DNA of 64,000 nucleotides from a bacterium (GTDB lineage Bacteria > SZUA-79 > Acidulodesulfobacterales > Acidulodesulfobacteraceae). The notes beneath the pieces were generated by a model that saw nothing but the letters and a program-made list of their open reading frames with translations, was not told the origin of the DNA and did not search any database. Location of the stretch: assembly GCA_021798875.1 (NCBI GenBank), contig JAJZBN010000002.1, positions 18,831 through 82,830 on the forward strand, given 5' to 3'. Below, piece by piece: positions 27,430-37,816 of this stretch (position 1 is the stretch's first letter; each line of letters starts with the position of its first letter). The translations under genes were made by a program, and so were the position numbers.

Positions 27430-29337
27430 CTAATCTTCTTCGATGGTCGATAAATCACCTTCGCTTATGCCCATTTCCCTTGCTTTCAAAACCCTTCTCA
27501 TAATTTTACCGCTTCTCGTTTTAGGAAGAGAATCGACGAACTCTATTTCGTCCGGTTTTGCAATGGGGCCAAGCGTTTTCCCGACGTTAGCTTTAATATC
27601 GTCCATAATAGCATCGGTTTTATCTATGCCGGGCTTCAACACTACGAATGCTTTTATAGAATTTCCCTTAACGTCGTGAGGCTTGCCTATAACCGCGGAC
27701 TCCGCAACAGCTTCGTGCGTAATTAATGCGCTTTCTATCTCGGCAGTTCCCAACCTGTATCCCGACACTTTAATGACGTCGTCTATCCTGCCCATAACGT
27801 AAAAATAGCCGTCTTTGTCTTTCTTTGCTGTATCTCCGGCAAGATATACGCCGTTAAATTTAGAGAAATAAGTTTCTTTATATCTGTTTTCGTCTTTATA
27901 AATAGTCCTCATCATTGAAGGCCACGGCTTTTTAATTACCAAATAACCACCCTTGTCGGGTTCTTTGACGCTATTGCCGTTTTCGTCGAAAATATCCGCA
28001 TCTATTCCAAGAAAAGGTTTTCCGCATGAACCGGGCTTTAGAGGCAAAGACGGTACAGGCGTTATAAGGAACATGCCGGATTCGGTCTGCCACCAGGTAT
28101 CCATAATAGGACATCTTTCTTTGCCTATATGTTTATGATACCAGCGCCAAACCTCAGGATTTATCGGTTCGCCGACGCTTCCGAGAATTTTAAGAGAACT
28201 GAGATTATGCCTGTTCGGCCAGTTTTCGCCGTACCTCATAACGCCTCTAATAGCTGTTGGGGAAGTATAAAATATATTTACGGCGTGTTTTTCGACTATC
28301 CTCCACCATCTGTCAGGATAAGGATAATAAGGCGAACCTTCTACCATAAGTGTAGTAGCCCCGTTAATCAAAGGTCCGTAAATTATATAAGAATGTCCCG
28401 TTATCCAGCCCGGGTCGGCTGCACACCAGTAAGTATCGGTATCGTTTATATTAAAAACGTATTTAGAAGTTATATACGTTCCTACGGAATATCCGCCGTG
28501 AACATGCAATATGCCTTTAGGCTTTCCGGTAGTTCCCGACGTATAAAGTATAAAAAGAGGATCTTCCGCATCGAGCTCTTCCGTTTTAAGATAAGGGTTA
28601 GCTATGGGCAGTTTCATAAGTTCGTCGTAATAAAAATCCCTTGATGTATCCATAGAAACTTCTTTGCAGGTTCTTTTTACTACGATAACGGTTTGAACGA
28701 CGGGAGCTTTAGTTACCGCCTCGTCAACTATTTTTTTAAGCTCTACGACCTTACCGCCCCTGAAAGCTCCGTCAGCGGTAATAAGAAGTTTACTCTGAGC
28801 ATCAAGTATTCTGTCTTTTAAAGCCATTGCCGAAAAACCTGCATAAACTACGCTGTGTATTGCCCCTATTTTTGCGCATGCCAGCATGCTTACAGCTATT
28901 TCGGGTATGTTTGGAAGATAAATAGTAACAGTATCGCCTTTTTTTATTCCAAAACTTTTCAAGACGTTTGCAAACTTATTTACCTCTTTATATAAAGAGA
29001 AATAAGTATAAACCCTTTCAGCGCCGTCTTCGCCTTCCCATATTATTGCCAGCTTATTTTTTCTAAACGTCGTTATATGTCTGTCTAAAGCATTATAGGC
29101 TATATTGGTCTTGCCTCCCGTAAACCATTTATAAAAAGGAGGATTTGATTGATCTAATACTTTATCCCAGTGTTTAAACCATGACAACTGCTTTGCGGTC
29201 TCGTCCCAGAATTTTTCGTTTTCTTTTATGGAATATTCATGAAGTTTTTCATAATCTTCAACATAACTGTTTTTTAATGTTTCTTTTGAAGGAAAAAATA
29301 TATCCTTCTCCTGAGAAAGACTATCAAAAGTACTCAT
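27430..29337 (-). CDS. acs: Acetyl-CoA synthetase (AMP-forming)
   Basis: A 635-residue ANL-superfamily enzyme that activates acetate to acetyl-CoA through acetyl-AMP. The phosphate loop is TSGTTGKPKG (266-275); DTWWQTESGM contains the acetate-pocket tryptophan; the C-terminal PKTRSGKIMRR carries the catalytic lysine (K611) that is acetylated in known enzymes. GGGGGA precedes the ATG. Length is typical. Propionate use cannot be excluded, but the motifs and length favour acetate. Confidence 0.93.
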   Translation of the reverse strand: MSTFDSLSQEKDIFFPSKETLKNSYVEDYEKLHEYSIKENEKFWDETAKQLSWFKHWDKVLDQSNPPFYKWFTGGKTNIAYNALDRHITTFRKNKLAIIWEGEDGAERVYTYFSLYKEVNKFANVLKSFGIKKGDTVTIYLPNIPEIAVSMLACAKIGAIHSVVYAGFSAMALKDRILDAQSKLLITADGAFRGGKVVELKKIVDEAVTKAPVVQTVIVVKRTCKEVSMDTSRDFYYDELMKLPIANPYLKTEELDAEDPLFILYTSGTTGKPKGILHVHGGYSVGTYITSKYVFNINDTDTYWCAADPGWITGHSYIIYGPLINGATTLMVEGSPYYPYPDRWWRIVEKHAVNIFYTSPTAIRGVMRYGENWPNRHNLSSLKILGSVGEPINPEVWRWYHKHIGKERCPIMDTWWQTESGMFLITPVPSLPLKPGSCGKPFLGIDADIFDENGNSVKEPDKGGYLVIKKPWPSMMRTIYKDENRYKETYFSKFNGVYLAGDTAKKDKDGYFYVMGRIDDVIKVSGYRLGTAEIESALITHEAVAESAVIGKPHDVKGNSIKAFVVLKPGIDKTDAIMDDIKANVGKTLGPIAKPDEIEFVDSLPKTRSGKIMRRVLKAREMGISEGDLSTIEED

Positions 29338-29376
29338 AAAGCAAATCCCCCATAAAGTAAATTGAATTTTATTAAA

Positions 29377-31164
29377 TTAATATTTAAATTTCTTTAATAT
29401 ACCGATTAATTTTTCGAGTTCTCCGTAAATAGATGCGGCTTCCTTTGCCGTATTAGAAGATTTTTCGGAATTAGACACCGACAGAGTGGATACAGTCTCT
29501 ATATTTTGGGAAATCTCGTTGGTAGCTGCCGTCTGCTCTTCCGAAGCGGCAGCTATCGAACTTATCTGGTCGGTTAAAACGACTATATTTTTTTCGATAC
29601 TGTCTAAAGATTCTCCAGCTTTTGAAGCATAACCGACCGATAAATCTACTTCGCTCAAAGTCTTATCCATAGAAGTTTTGGTATTTTGGGTGCTTTGCTG
29701 CATAGTCTGAACTTTCGCCGCAATTTCTTTTGTAGCCTTAACGGTTCTTTCCGCTAATTTTCTTACTTCGTCGGCGACTACGGCAAATCCCCTGCCCGAT
29801 TCTCCGGCGCGTGCCGCTTCTATAGCGGCATTAAGAGCAAGCAGATTAGTCTGGTCGGCTATATCGTTAATAACCGATATGATTTCTCCTATTTCAAAAG
29901 AACTTTGCTCTAATCCGTTTATCAAGCCGCCAAGCTGTTGGGTAAGCACGGCTACGTTTTTAATGCCGGATATCGATTTTTCTACTATGTCGAAACCGCT
30001 CTTTGCGCTGTCGGATGCTTCTTTTGCGATGGAACTAACATTCTGCGTATTTTTCGCAATTTCTTTAATGGTCTGCGACATCTCTTCCGAAGCCGCGGCG
30101 ACATGCGTAGCAAGCTCCGCCTGCTCCTGCGCTTTACCGCTTATTTCATCGACGTGTCCCTCTATGGTAGTGCTTACGTCAACTATAGTCATTGCTTCTT
30201 CGGTAATTGACTTTACTATTTCCCTTATATCTATAATAAATTTATTAAATTTATTGGTTACTGCCGTTATTTCATCATAAACAGAATTTTTAAAAACATT
30301 ACAATCGGTACAGATTTTACTACCTTCTTCTCCATATCTGTCCTGATGAACATCCCAGCATCTATCTTTCAATTCATTTTCATCGAGTTTGCAAGCTTTG
30401 CTTCTTTTATTTTTAATTTCGTTACTTTTTAGATAATCCATTTGTATTAATTTACTTAAATCGCCGTCACCCCTCACAATTTCGTTAAGTTTATCATAAA
30501 GTTTTTTTATAGGCTTTTCAAATATTAATTTTAAGGCAATATAAGTAATTAATACGAAAAGTATAATAAAAATAATTGAAATCGTAATCATGTTCCTCAT
30601 AAAAATATGCGAAGCATTAACCGTGTTTTTTAGGGAATACACAAGTTCGACGCCGCCTAAAACGGTTCCCCGCTTAACGGTATGACACATAAGACAGTCT
30701 ATGCCCCTCGACATTTTTTTTGCTACGAAAGGCACACCGACTTTCAAATATTTCTGGCCGTTTTTTTCAAACGGTTTTATTATCTCTTTTTTTGAGGCAA
30801 GTATTTCTTTGTCGAATTTAGTCTTGGGCATCTCCTGATTTAAACCCGGCCCAAATTCTTTATTGACGGGATTACCTCTTACTAATTTAAAATATTTAAT
30901 TCCCTTGATTTTTCTGTATATTTTGAATAACTGGCGTCTGTCTGATTTATTTGCAATGGTGCCGTTAAGCATCATTGCGTTTAAACTGGAAAGCATTGTT
31001 TTTGCCGTAACTACCGCATCTAAAGAAGTAGTTTTTATAGACATCTTATTTTGAAAATACAATGCATAATAAGTAAGCGCAAACAAAACCACTATTGCCG
31101 CTATTATAATCAACGAAATAAGTTTAGTTTTAATAGAAGTCTTTTTAATTATAGATAAATTCAT
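29377..31164 (-). CDS. Methyl-accepting chemotaxis protein with c-type haem motif in its sensor
   Basis: The start chosen is the ATG at 31162-31164 (595 residues), preceded by GGGGGAG; a longer frame from 31194 lacks such support. In order: TM1 (about 14-37), a periplasmic sensor domain of about 150 residues, TM2 (about 191-213), HAMP, a cysteine-rich insert, and the MCP signalling domain with the conserved hairpin tip [19 protein letters not shown]. The periplasmic domain contains CLMCH (157-161), a CxxCH covalent haem site, in a DUF3365-like context. The insert after HAMP has cysteines at 258, 269, 285 and 288 (CTDC), which could bind a metal or Fe-S cluster. I infer a redox or gas sensor. 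No other chemotaxis genes are in the window. Confidence 0.88.
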   Translation of the reverse strand: MNLSIIKKTSIKTKLISLIIIAAIVVLFALTYYALYFQNKMSIKTTSLDAVVTAKTMLSSLNAMMLNGTIANKSDRRQLFKIYRKIKGIKYFKLVRGNPVNKEFGPGLNQEMPKTKFDKEILASKKEIIKPFEKNGQKYLKVGVPFVAKKMSRGIDCLMCHTVKRGTVLGGVELVYSLKNTVNASHIFMRNMITISIIFIILFVLITYIALKLIFEKPIKKLYDKLNEIVRGDGDLSKLIQMDYLKSNEIKNKRSKACKLDENELKDRCWDVHQDRYGEEGSKICTDCNVFKNSVYDEITAVTNKFNKFIIDIREIVKSITEEAMTIVDVSTTIEGHVDEISGKAQEQAELATHVAAASEEMSQTIKEIAKNTQNVSSIAKEASDSAKSGFDIVEKSISGIKNVAVLTQQLGGLINGLEQSSFEIGEIISVINDIADQTNLLALNAAIEAARAGESGRGFAVVADEVRKLAERTVKATKEIAAKVQTMQQSTQNTKTSMDKTLSEVDLSVGYASKAGESLDSIEKNIVVLTDQISSIAAASEEQTAATNEISQNIETVSTLSVSNSEKSSNTAKEAASIYGELEKLIGILKKFKY

Positions 31165-31288
31165 ACAGATACGCTCCCCCTTCGGATATAACAAATTATT
31201 TTAATAAAACAGCTATTTGATTTATTTTAATCCAATAAAAAAAAATATGTTACAATTATCTTTTAAAACAATAAATAAACTTAATTAG

Positions 31289-32635
31289 TTAAATTTTTAT
31301 ACCTGCAAGCTTTCTGTAAACGGATCTTTCGCTTTCGCCAATAATATCGGCTATTTCGGCTCTCGTATGTCCTTTTGAAAGAAGATAGCTTATATATTTT
31401 TCTTCTATTTCTTTAATAGGTATTTTTTTTTCGAACATTTCAAATTCGTCTCCGCAGTTTAAATTTTTGCCTCCGGCAATCTCAAGCTGAATGGCATCGT
31501 CCGTAATTTCTTCTTTGTCTTCGGATAAAACTATAGACCTTTCTATTACGTTTTTCAACTCTCTGACGTTTCCGGGCCAGGCATAATCCATCAGCTTATT
31601 TAATGCAGACTTAGAGATAGGTTTAGAATACTGAACTTTATTTTCTTTGGTCATAAAATAGTGCGCCAAATAAGGAATGTCTTCTTTCCTTTCTCTTAAG
31701 GGAGGAAGTTCTATAGTGAAACCGCTTATCCTGTAAAACAGATCCCCCCTGAATTTTCCGTCTTCTACCATTTTTTTTAAATTTTTATTAGTTGCCGTTA
31801 TAATTCTGGTATCTATAAAAATATTTTTAGACGAACCTACTCTCCTGAAACTTTTTGTATCAATTATCCTTAAAAGTTTTGCCTGTATTATACTGCTTAC
31901 TTCGCCTATCTCGTCAATAAACAGGGTTCCTTTGTCCGCATATTCAAGGAGTCCTTTTTTAAGGGCATCCGCTCCGGTAAACGAGCCTCTTTCATGACCG
32001 AAAAGCTCGGATTCGAAAAGATTTTCCGATAAATTGCAAGAATCCACTATTATAAAGGGTTCATCTCTCCTCGAAGAGAGTCTGTGGAGCAGGTTTGCGC
32101 TAAGTTCCTTGCCTGTTCCGGATTCTCCCGATATCAAAACATTTAAATTAGATTTTGCCGCTACGGTAATATCGTCGATAACTTTAGCGGCGGCTTTCGA
32201 TTTTCCTATAAAAAATTTTTTAAAGATTTCTCTCTTAAAATAAGAGGCATAATTTTTAAGCTGTAATTTTTCGACCAGTTTTTTTAAGGTTATGCTGAGT
32301 TCTTCTAAGCTTAAAGGTTTAACTAAATAATCGCATGCCCCGATTTTCAAAGCCGATACAGCCGAATCTACGCTGCCGAATGCCGTAAGAATTATCATTT
32401 CTATATCTTCCGACCTCGACTTTACGATTTTTAACAGTTCTATGCCGGTTTTTCCCGGAAGTTTTAAATCGGATATAATAATATTAAAAAAATCTTTTTC
32501 CAATCTGCTTATAGCTTCTTCGGCAGAATTTACGGAATCTACGTCGTAGCCTTCGTTTTTTAAAAAATCGGAGAGAATTTTCCTGTAATTGATATCGTCA
32601 TCGACTATAAGTATAGAGACCGAGTGATTGTCCAT
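31289..32635 (-). CDS. Sigma-54-dependent response regulator (NtrC family)
   Basis: A 448-residue three-domain regulator. The receiver domain has D56 as phosphorylation site (IIISDLKLPGKTG). The AAA+ domain has Walker A GESGTGKE and the sigma-54 contact loop ELFGHERGSFTGAD, where the usual GAFTGA reads GSFTGA. The C-terminal Fis-type helix-turn-helix is GHTRAEIADIIGESERSVYRK. It activates RpoN-dependent promoters after phosphorylation, presumably by the kinase encoded 28 bp upstream. The targets are unknown. Confidence 0.93.
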   Translation of the reverse strand: MDNHSVSILIVDDDINYRKILSDFLKNEGYDVDSVNSAEEAISRLEKDFFNIIISDLKLPGKTGIELLKIVKSRSEDIEMIILTAFGSVDSAVSALKIGACDYLVKPLSLEELSITLKKLVEKLQLKNYASYFKREIFKKFFIGKSKAAAKVIDDITVAAKSNLNVLISGESGTGKELSANLLHRLSSRRDEPFIIVDSCNLSENLFESELFGHERGSFTGADALKKGLLEYADKGTLFIDEIGEVSSIIQAKLLRIIDTKSFRRVGSSKNIFIDTRIITATNKNLKKMVEDGKFRGDLFYRISGFTIELPPLRERKEDIPYLAHYFMTKENKVQYSKPISKSALNKLMDYAWPGNVRELKNVIERSIVLSEDKEEITDDAIQLEIAGGKNLNCGDEFEMFEKKIPIKEIEEKYISYLLSKGHTRAEIADIIGESERSVYRKLAGIKI

Positions 32636-32663
32636 CTTTATTTATATTCTATATTAAATTATA

Positions 32664-33818
32664 TTAAATTTCTTTATTTTCCGAAAAACTTTTTTTTATT
32701 GGAACTTTTATAGTAAATTTGGTTCCGTAGTCGAGTTTTGACCTAACCTCTATGCACCCGCCCAGAGATTTAATAATGCTCATAGATATAGACAGGCCGA
32801 GTCCGGTGCTTGCAGAGTTTTTTCTTTTAGAAAAAAACGGGTCGAAAATTTTTTTAATGTCTTCCTGCGCAATACCGCAGCCGTTGTCAACTATTATTAT
32901 ATAAATATAATCTTTTATTTTTTTTGTTATAAAATATACTATTCCGGTTTCTTCGCGGACGGCTTGTACGGCATTTAAAGCTATGTTTAATAAAACCTGC
33001 CTGAGTCCGGCTTCGGAAAAGCTTATAAGCGGTATATCGGCTGCAAGGTTCTTTTTTATCATAATATTCTTTTTACCCGCGGTAAAAGAAATAAGCGCAA
33101 GCGTTTCTTCTATTGAATTGTTTACGTTAACTATATCGGAAGAATTGGAAACCGGACGAGATAAAGTAAGAAGTTTTTTTGTAATATCTTTGCATCTTTC
33201 AATTTCGTTCTTCATTAATTCAAAATATTTCTTTATATCGCATCCGCCTTCTTTCATTACATTTGCTATATCCTTATTTTGAATAAGTTCGGAATTGCCG
33301 GCGCATATTTTTATCATGTCTATAGATGCCAGAATATTGTTGAGCGGATTGTTAATCTCATGAGCGATGCCTTCAGCAAGAAGTCCGACTTCCGACAGAC
33401 GCTGGGAAAGATTGAATTTTAAATGGGCGTTGGAACCGTTTCCGAGGCATCTCAAAACCTCTACGGCGTATCTTTTTCCGGTTTTTTCGTTCATATAAGG
33501 CGCAGAATTTATCTCTACGGCAATTTCCTTGCCGTATCTTCCGTAATGTCCGTGTATAACTTTTACGGTCTTGCCTTTTTTAATAACTTCTTCTATAGAG
33601 CAGGATTCAAGCAGCGGATCGCAAGGTTCATCCCTAAAATGACTAACCTTATAACAGTATCCTCCAATTATTTCGCAAGACGGCATGCCCGAATCGTCTA
33701 TAAAACGCTTATTTGCATAAACTATTTTATAATTTTCGTCTATAACGATAACGCCGTCGCTTATATTATCTAAAATATCGACGGCATTTATCGGCATATC
33801 GTTATATTTATTATGCAT
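32664..33818 (-). CDS. PAS-domain sensor histidine kinase, cytoplasmic
   Basis: A 384-residue kinase without transmembrane segments. The N-terminal PAS domain (about 12-125) contains a cysteine/histidine set C48, C55, H60, C66 and C73, a pattern known from deltaproteobacterial PAS sensors. The dimerisation box is AEGIAHEINNPLNNIL with H153; the ATPase domain has NALNAVQAV, DNGCGI and GLGLSIS. It is the likely partner of the adjacent sigma-54 regulator. The Cys/His set suggests redox or metal sensing, which is an inference. No strong ribosome site precedes the ATG. Confidence 0.92.
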   Translation of the reverse strand: MHNKYNDMPINAVDILDNISDGVIVIDENYKIVYANKRFIDDSGMPSCEIIGGYCYKVSHFRDEPCDPLLESCSIEEVIKKGKTVKVIHGHYGRYGKEIAVEINSAPYMNEKTGKRYAVEVLRCLGNGSNAHLKFNLSQRLSEVGLLAEGIAHEINNPLNNILASIDMIKICAGNSELIQNKDIANVMKEGGCDIKKYFELMKNEIERCKDITKKLLTLSRPVSNSSDIVNVNNSIEETLALISFTAGKKNIMIKKNLAADIPLISFSEAGLRQVLLNIALNAVQAVREETGIVYFITKKIKDYIYIIIVDNGCGIAQEDIKKIFDPFFSKRKNSASTGLGLSISMSIIKSLGGCIEVRSKLDYGTKFTIKVPIKKSFSENKEI

Positions 33819-33890
33819 ATTTATAATATACCATACTTTTCCGTTTTGCGGCGGAAGCCGTTATTCGGTCATTGCGAAACAATCTCCTGA

Positions 33891-33973
33891 TTTCCATTTT
33901 GTGACGGGGACGGAATTGAATTCCATCCCCTATCAATTTTGTGGTAGTGCCAGAATTGAATTCTGGCACTACC
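33891..33973 (+). repeat. Two palindromic repeat units between rho and the kinase gene
   Basis: Unit 1: leader TTTCCATTTTGTGAC then GGGGACGGAATT-G-AATTCCATCCCC (33906-33930, one mismatched pair). Unit 2: leader TATCAATTTTGTG then GGTAGTGCCAGAATT-G plus its exact reverse complement (33943-33973, a perfect 31-bp palindrome). Unit 2 ends 5 bp past the rho stop in the direction of transcription. Confidence 0.9.
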
Positions 33974-33978
33974 TTCAA

Positions 33979-35244
33979 TTACTGATTCATTAAGTTTAAA
34001 AAGTCGGCGTTGGATTTTGTATTTTTTATTTTATCGAGCAAAAACTCCATTGCTTCGGGAGTGTCCATAGTTGACAGGAGTTTTCTTAATATCCAAACCT
34101 TTTTTAAATGGTCTTTATCGACAAGGAGCTCTTCTTTTCTCGTTCCGGATTTATTTATATCTATTGCAGGGAAAATTCTTTTTTCCGAAAGTTTTCTATC
34201 CAAATTAACTTCAAGATTGCCTGTTCCTTTAAATTCTTCAAAAATTACTTCATCCATTCTCGAACCGGTATCTATTAAAGCCGTAGCAATAATAGTCAAA
34301 CTTCCGCCTTCTTCTATATTTCTTGCCGCTCCGAAAAATCTTTTGGGTTTATGCAATGCATTCGAATCAACGCCTCCGGATAAAACTTTTCCGGAAGAAG
34401 GTATAGTAACGTTATACGCCCTTGCAAGACGAGTAATCGAATCAAGCAGAATAACTACGTCTTTTCCGGTTTCTACCAATCTTTTCGCTTTTTCTATAAC
34501 TATTTCCGCAATTTGAATATGTCTCTGCGGCGGTTCGTCGAAAGTGGAGCTGATAACTTCTCCGTTAACCGATCTCTGCATATCGGTAACTTCTTCCGGT
34601 CTTTCGTCTATTAAAAGTACCATAAGAAAAATCTCTTTGTGGTTCGTATTTATTGCATGGGCAATATCTTTAAGCAGCATGGTCTTACCCGTTCTCGGAG
34701 GAGCGACTATCAGCCCCCTCTGTCCTTTTCCTATAGGAATTAATAAATCCATAAGCCTCGTGGACATATTTTTCGGATCGAATTCAAGGTTTATTTTTTC
34801 TTCGGGATATAAAGGCGTCAAATTATCGAATAATATCTTTTCTTTTGCAATTTCCGGATCTTCGAAGTTTATGCTTTCTACTTTCAAAAGCGCATAAAAT
34901 CTCTCGCTGTCTTTTGGCGGCCTGATAATTCCGCGTATAGTATCCCCCGTTCTTAAACCGAATTTCCTTATCTGCGACGGAGACACGTAAATATCGTCCG
35001 GTCCGTGAAGATAATTTGCCTCAAGCGATCTTAAAAATCCGTATTGATCCGGCAGGATTTCTAAAACTCCTTCCCCCGAAATCAATCCGTTTTTTTCTGC
35101 CTGCTGGTTTTTTTCCGTTTCCGCTTGAAGCAGGGCATATATAAGATCCTGCTTGCGCATGCCGGATGCGCCTTCTATATTGTAATCCTTCGCTATTAGC
35201 AGCAGCTCGTTAATTTTTTTTGCCGATAACTCCTTAATGTTCAT
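33979..35244 (-). CDS. rho: Transcription termination factor Rho
   Basis: A 421-residue hexameric RNA-dependent ATPase. The N-terminal helical domain (about 1-45) is followed by the RNA-binding cold-shock-like domain ([17 protein letters not shown]), Walker A APPRTGKT, Walker [17 protein letters not shown], and the Q- and R-loop regions ([12 protein letters not shown]). Length and motifs are standard. AAGGAG precedes the ATG. It lies 24 bp after the GGDEF-like gene. Confidence 0.97.
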   Translation of the reverse strand: MNIKELSAKKINELLLIAKDYNIEGASGMRKQDLIYALLQAETEKNQQAEKNGLISGEGVLEILPDQYGFLRSLEANYLHGPDDIYVSPSQIRKFGLRTGDTIRGIIRPPKDSERFYALLKVESINFEDPEIAKEKILFDNLTPLYPEEKINLEFDPKNMSTRLMDLLIPIGKGQRGLIVAPPRTGKTMLLKDIAHAINTNHKEIFLMVLLIDERPEEVTDMQRSVNGEVISSTFDEPPQRHIQIAEIVIEKAKRLVETGKDVVILLDSITRLARAYNVTIPSSGKVLSGGVDSNALHKPKRFFGAARNIEEGGSLTIIATALIDTGSRMDEVIFEEFKGTGNLEVNLDRKLSEKRIFPAIDINKSGTRKEELLVDKDHLKKVWILRKLLSTMDTPEAMEFLLDKIKNTKSNADFLNLMNQ

Positions 35245-35268
35245 AAAGAACTCCTTTAAAAATTATTT

Positions 35269-36273
35269 TTATATAACAGCCCACCTTTTTTCTCTTTTTG
35301 CATCTATTCTTCGTCCTTCCGCAATGTCCAAAATAGTTCTTTCGTTGCTGCCGTCGCATGGAAATTCCGAAACTCCGGCGTTTAACGACAATATATTCTG
35401 TCCATCTTTCTTAAAAGAATCCTCTGTTTCGTCGAATATTTTTTTAATCACGGTTTTGGCTTCTTCTTTTCCTACGTTAGGAAATAATATTATGAACTTA
35501 TTGCCGTATCTGGATGCTGTATCAAATGCCCTTATATTTTTTTTGATTATATTTGCTATTATTGAAATATTTTTATCTCCCGCTGTGTGTCCGTTGACCG
35601 AATTTAACTTATTTAGCTGGTTTATGGAAATCAATCCGACCGATAACTTACTGCCGTCCTTTGCCGCTTTTTGCATCTCCTGAAAAAGTTTTTCATGAAA
35701 GTATTTAAAATTATTCAGTCCCGACACATAGTCTATCTGAGAGCAGTCCCTCATTACCTGAATAGATCTATCCGAATTTAAAATATATGCCAGTATTGAA
35801 AAAAATGTATCAAAAACCTTAGCTTTATCGAAACAGCAATTTTTAAAACCTTTAACGGAATACGTTATTACAAAATACGAGTCCGAATAGGGCGTTTTAA
35901 GTTCATACGCATAAAGTTCCGAAACATTTTCATGTTCGAATAAACTACCGTATTCATCATATTTTTCTTTTTCTTTTTTAAAATCTATAAATAATCCTCC
36001 TTTTAAATGAGTTAATTTTTCGATAATTTTAAAAGGGGGATTCTCGTTGATTTTTTTAATAAAAAAATTTGAATAGCCTCTGGATATTTTAACGCTTTCC
36101 CCTGCATCGTATTTTTTATGCAAAAACATAATGGCAGTTGCCCCGAAAGAATATTCGAATGCAATATTTACAAAATGCATAACCTCTTCCGCAGTTTTTC
36201 TTTGCGAAGCAAACTCCATAAGTTCTTCTATTAACTTATATCCTATATCTTCGCAATTTTTATTCCCTTCCAT
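35269..36273 (-). CDS. Degenerate GGDEF-domain protein with N-terminal sensor-like region
   Basis: A 334-residue soluble protein. Residues 1-165 look like a GAF-type sensor domain by length and pattern but without firm motifs. Residues 175-334 align with GGDEF domains (GLNNFKYFHEKL, NGHTAGDKN, LNAGVSEFP). The active-site loop reads RYGNKF (255-260) where RYGGDEF is expected, one residue shorter, and the metal-binding segment reads SINQLNKLNSVNGH in place of D-x-D-x-F-K-x-x-N-D. Diguanylate cyclase activity is therefore unlikely; a sensor or binding role is possible. AAGGAGG precedes the ATG. Confidence 0.82.
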   Translation of the reverse strand: MEGNKNCEDIGYKLIEELMEFASQRKTAEEVMHFVNIAFEYSFGATAIMFLHKKYDAGESVKISRGYSNFFIKKINENPPFKIIEKLTHLKGGLFIDFKKEKEKYDEYGSLFEHENVSELYAYELKTPYSDSYFVITYSVKGFKNCCFDKAKVFDTFFSILAYILNSDRSIQVMRDCSQIDYVSGLNNFKYFHEKLFQEMQKAAKDGSKLSVGLISINQLNKLNSVNGHTAGDKNISIIANIIKKNIRAFDTASRYGNKFIILFPNVGKEEAKTVIKKIFDETEDSFKKDGQNILSLNAGVSEFPCDGSNERTILDIAEGRRIDAKREKRWAVI

Positions 36274-36399
36274 AAAATAATGCCTCCTTTTATCGGGTAA
36301 TTATATTAAAAGCCGAATATGTCTATTATTTATACTATTTTTATGCAGTTTTTTTAAATTTTATTTATTATTTATTAATGACTATTTAAATATTGCCGT

Positions 36400-37029
36400 T
36401 TATTGCGAAACAGGTATATTTATCGGAATAGATTTAAGTTTCTCTCCGTATATAGTTTTTAAAAATTGTACAAAAAATTCGATCTGCGGAATTAAAAATT
36501 TAAATCCGAAATTATTGTTTATTATAAAATCCGCTTCTTTAATTTTTTCTTTCTGGTTTAATTGATTTTTATCTCTTTTGACAAAGTCTTCTATATCGAA
36601 TTTTTTATAAGACCGTATAAGTCTTTTTGAAAAATCGCAGGTTACTATGGCTGTTTTATTTAAATTCCTATAAAATCCCGATTCTATAATAACTGCTCCT
36701 TCTATAACGGCGGCGCTCTCGCTTCTTTCGGCAAGAAACACGTCTATATTTTGCCGCAAAGCAGGATAAACTATATCTTCTAAAACTTTTTTTTTTGAAA
36801 TATCCGAAAAAATTATATCGGCAAGAATCCTACGGTCTATATCATTATCTTTATTTAAGATTTTATTTCCAAAAAAATCAACAATTTTTTTATATTCCAA
36901 GTTGTTTTTTTTATAAATTTTTTTTGCCTCTTCATCGAGGTTTACGGTTAAAAAGCCGTAATTTTTAAATAAATTAAGCACCGTTGTTTTGCCTGAACCT
37001 ATAGAGCCGGTCAATCCTATTTTAATCAT
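36400..37029 (-). CDS. coaE: Dephospho-CoA kinase
   Basis: A 209-residue P-loop kinase for the last step of coenzyme A synthesis. GLTGSIGSGKTT is at 5-16, followed by LDEEAKKIY and the RRILADIIF segment; the late ADFIINNNF is typical. It starts 4 bp after the pgeF stop. Confidence 0.93.
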   Translation of the reverse strand: MIKIGLTGSIGSGKTTVLNLFKNYGFLTVNLDEEAKKIYKKNNLEYKKIVDFFGNKILNKDNDIDRRILADIIFSDISKKKVLEDIVYPALRQNIDVFLAERSESAAVIEGAVIIESGFYRNLNKTAIVTCDFSKRLIRSYKKFDIEDFVKRDKNQLNQKEKIKEADFIINNNFGFKFLIPQIEFFVQFLKTIYGEKLKSIPINIPVSQ

Positions 37030-37033
37030 TTAT

Positions 37034-37816
37034 TTATAAAACTCCGGTATGATATTTATTTGCTATCGAAATGAATGAAACCTGCCTTTTGTCGGTCTTA
37101 TTGCGTCTATAACTGAAAAAATCTTCGTTTTCCATAGTGCATTCATTTATATCGAAGATGTTTTTATCGTTTAATCCATTAAAAATTAATTCATTTTTAA
37201 TAAAAGATTTTAAATCGAAAAAGATTTTGTCCTTCCCGTTATCGTTATTTTTTTGAAAAAAATTTATATTTGAATTATTTTGCTTTAAAAATAAATTTAC
37301 AAAATCTTCTTTAACTTCGTAACATTTCTTACAGACGGAAGGTCCTATAACCGCCAAAATCGAACCGGCATTTATATCAAACCCCTTTGCCAGTATGGAT
37401 ACCGCATTTTTTATTATTCCTCCGTATGCTCCTTTCCATCCGCAATGCACAGCACCAACGGCGGTAACTGTTTTACCTTTAAAGCCGGCGAAAAGCACGG
37501 GAACGCAGTCTGCCGTCCTTATGCATAAAACTATGCCTTTAACTCCCGTGAAAACTCCGTCCGCATCGGCGTTATCAAAAAAAATGGGGCTATTTTTTGC
37601 TTTTTCTTTAAATTTTTCGTCTAAAACGTTAATATTTGCGCCGTGGCTCTGTTTGATTTCATACGAATAATCTTCGGAGACTATGTCTAAAAACTCTTCT
37701 CTTGCCGATTTACCTGCAGGGTTAGCCGGATTAAAATCGATAGAATCGTCCATAAAACCGTATTTTATTCCAAATTCGTCAAGATTTAACTCTTTTTTAT
37801 CTAATTTATAAATCAT
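37034..37816 (-). CDS. pgeF: Purine nucleoside phosphorylase/polyphenol oxidase YfiH (PgeF) family
   Basis: A 260-residue cytoplasmic protein of the YfiH/LACC1 family. The zinc-binding set is visible: KQSHGAN (His), RTADCVPVLF (Cys) and GAVHCGWKGAYGG (His, Cys), plus IGPSVCKKCYEV. Family members act on purine nucleosides and have been linked to correct peptidoglycan composition in E. coli. Its ATG overlaps the stop of the pseudouridine synthase by 4 bases, as in many genomes where rluD and pgeF are adjacent. Confidence 0.92.
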   Translation of the reverse strand: MIYKLDKKELNLDEFGIKYGFMDDSIDFNPANPAGKSAREEFLDIVSEDYSYEIKQSHGANINVLDEKFKEKAKNSPIFFDNADADGVFTGVKGIVLCIRTADCVPVLFAGFKGKTVTAVGAVHCGWKGAYGGIIKNAVSILAKGFDINAGSILAVIGPSVCKKCYEVKEDFVNLFLKQNNSNINFFQKNNDNGKDKIFFDLKSFIKNELIFNGLNDKNIFDINECTMENEDFFSYRRNKTDKRQVSFISIANKYHTGVL

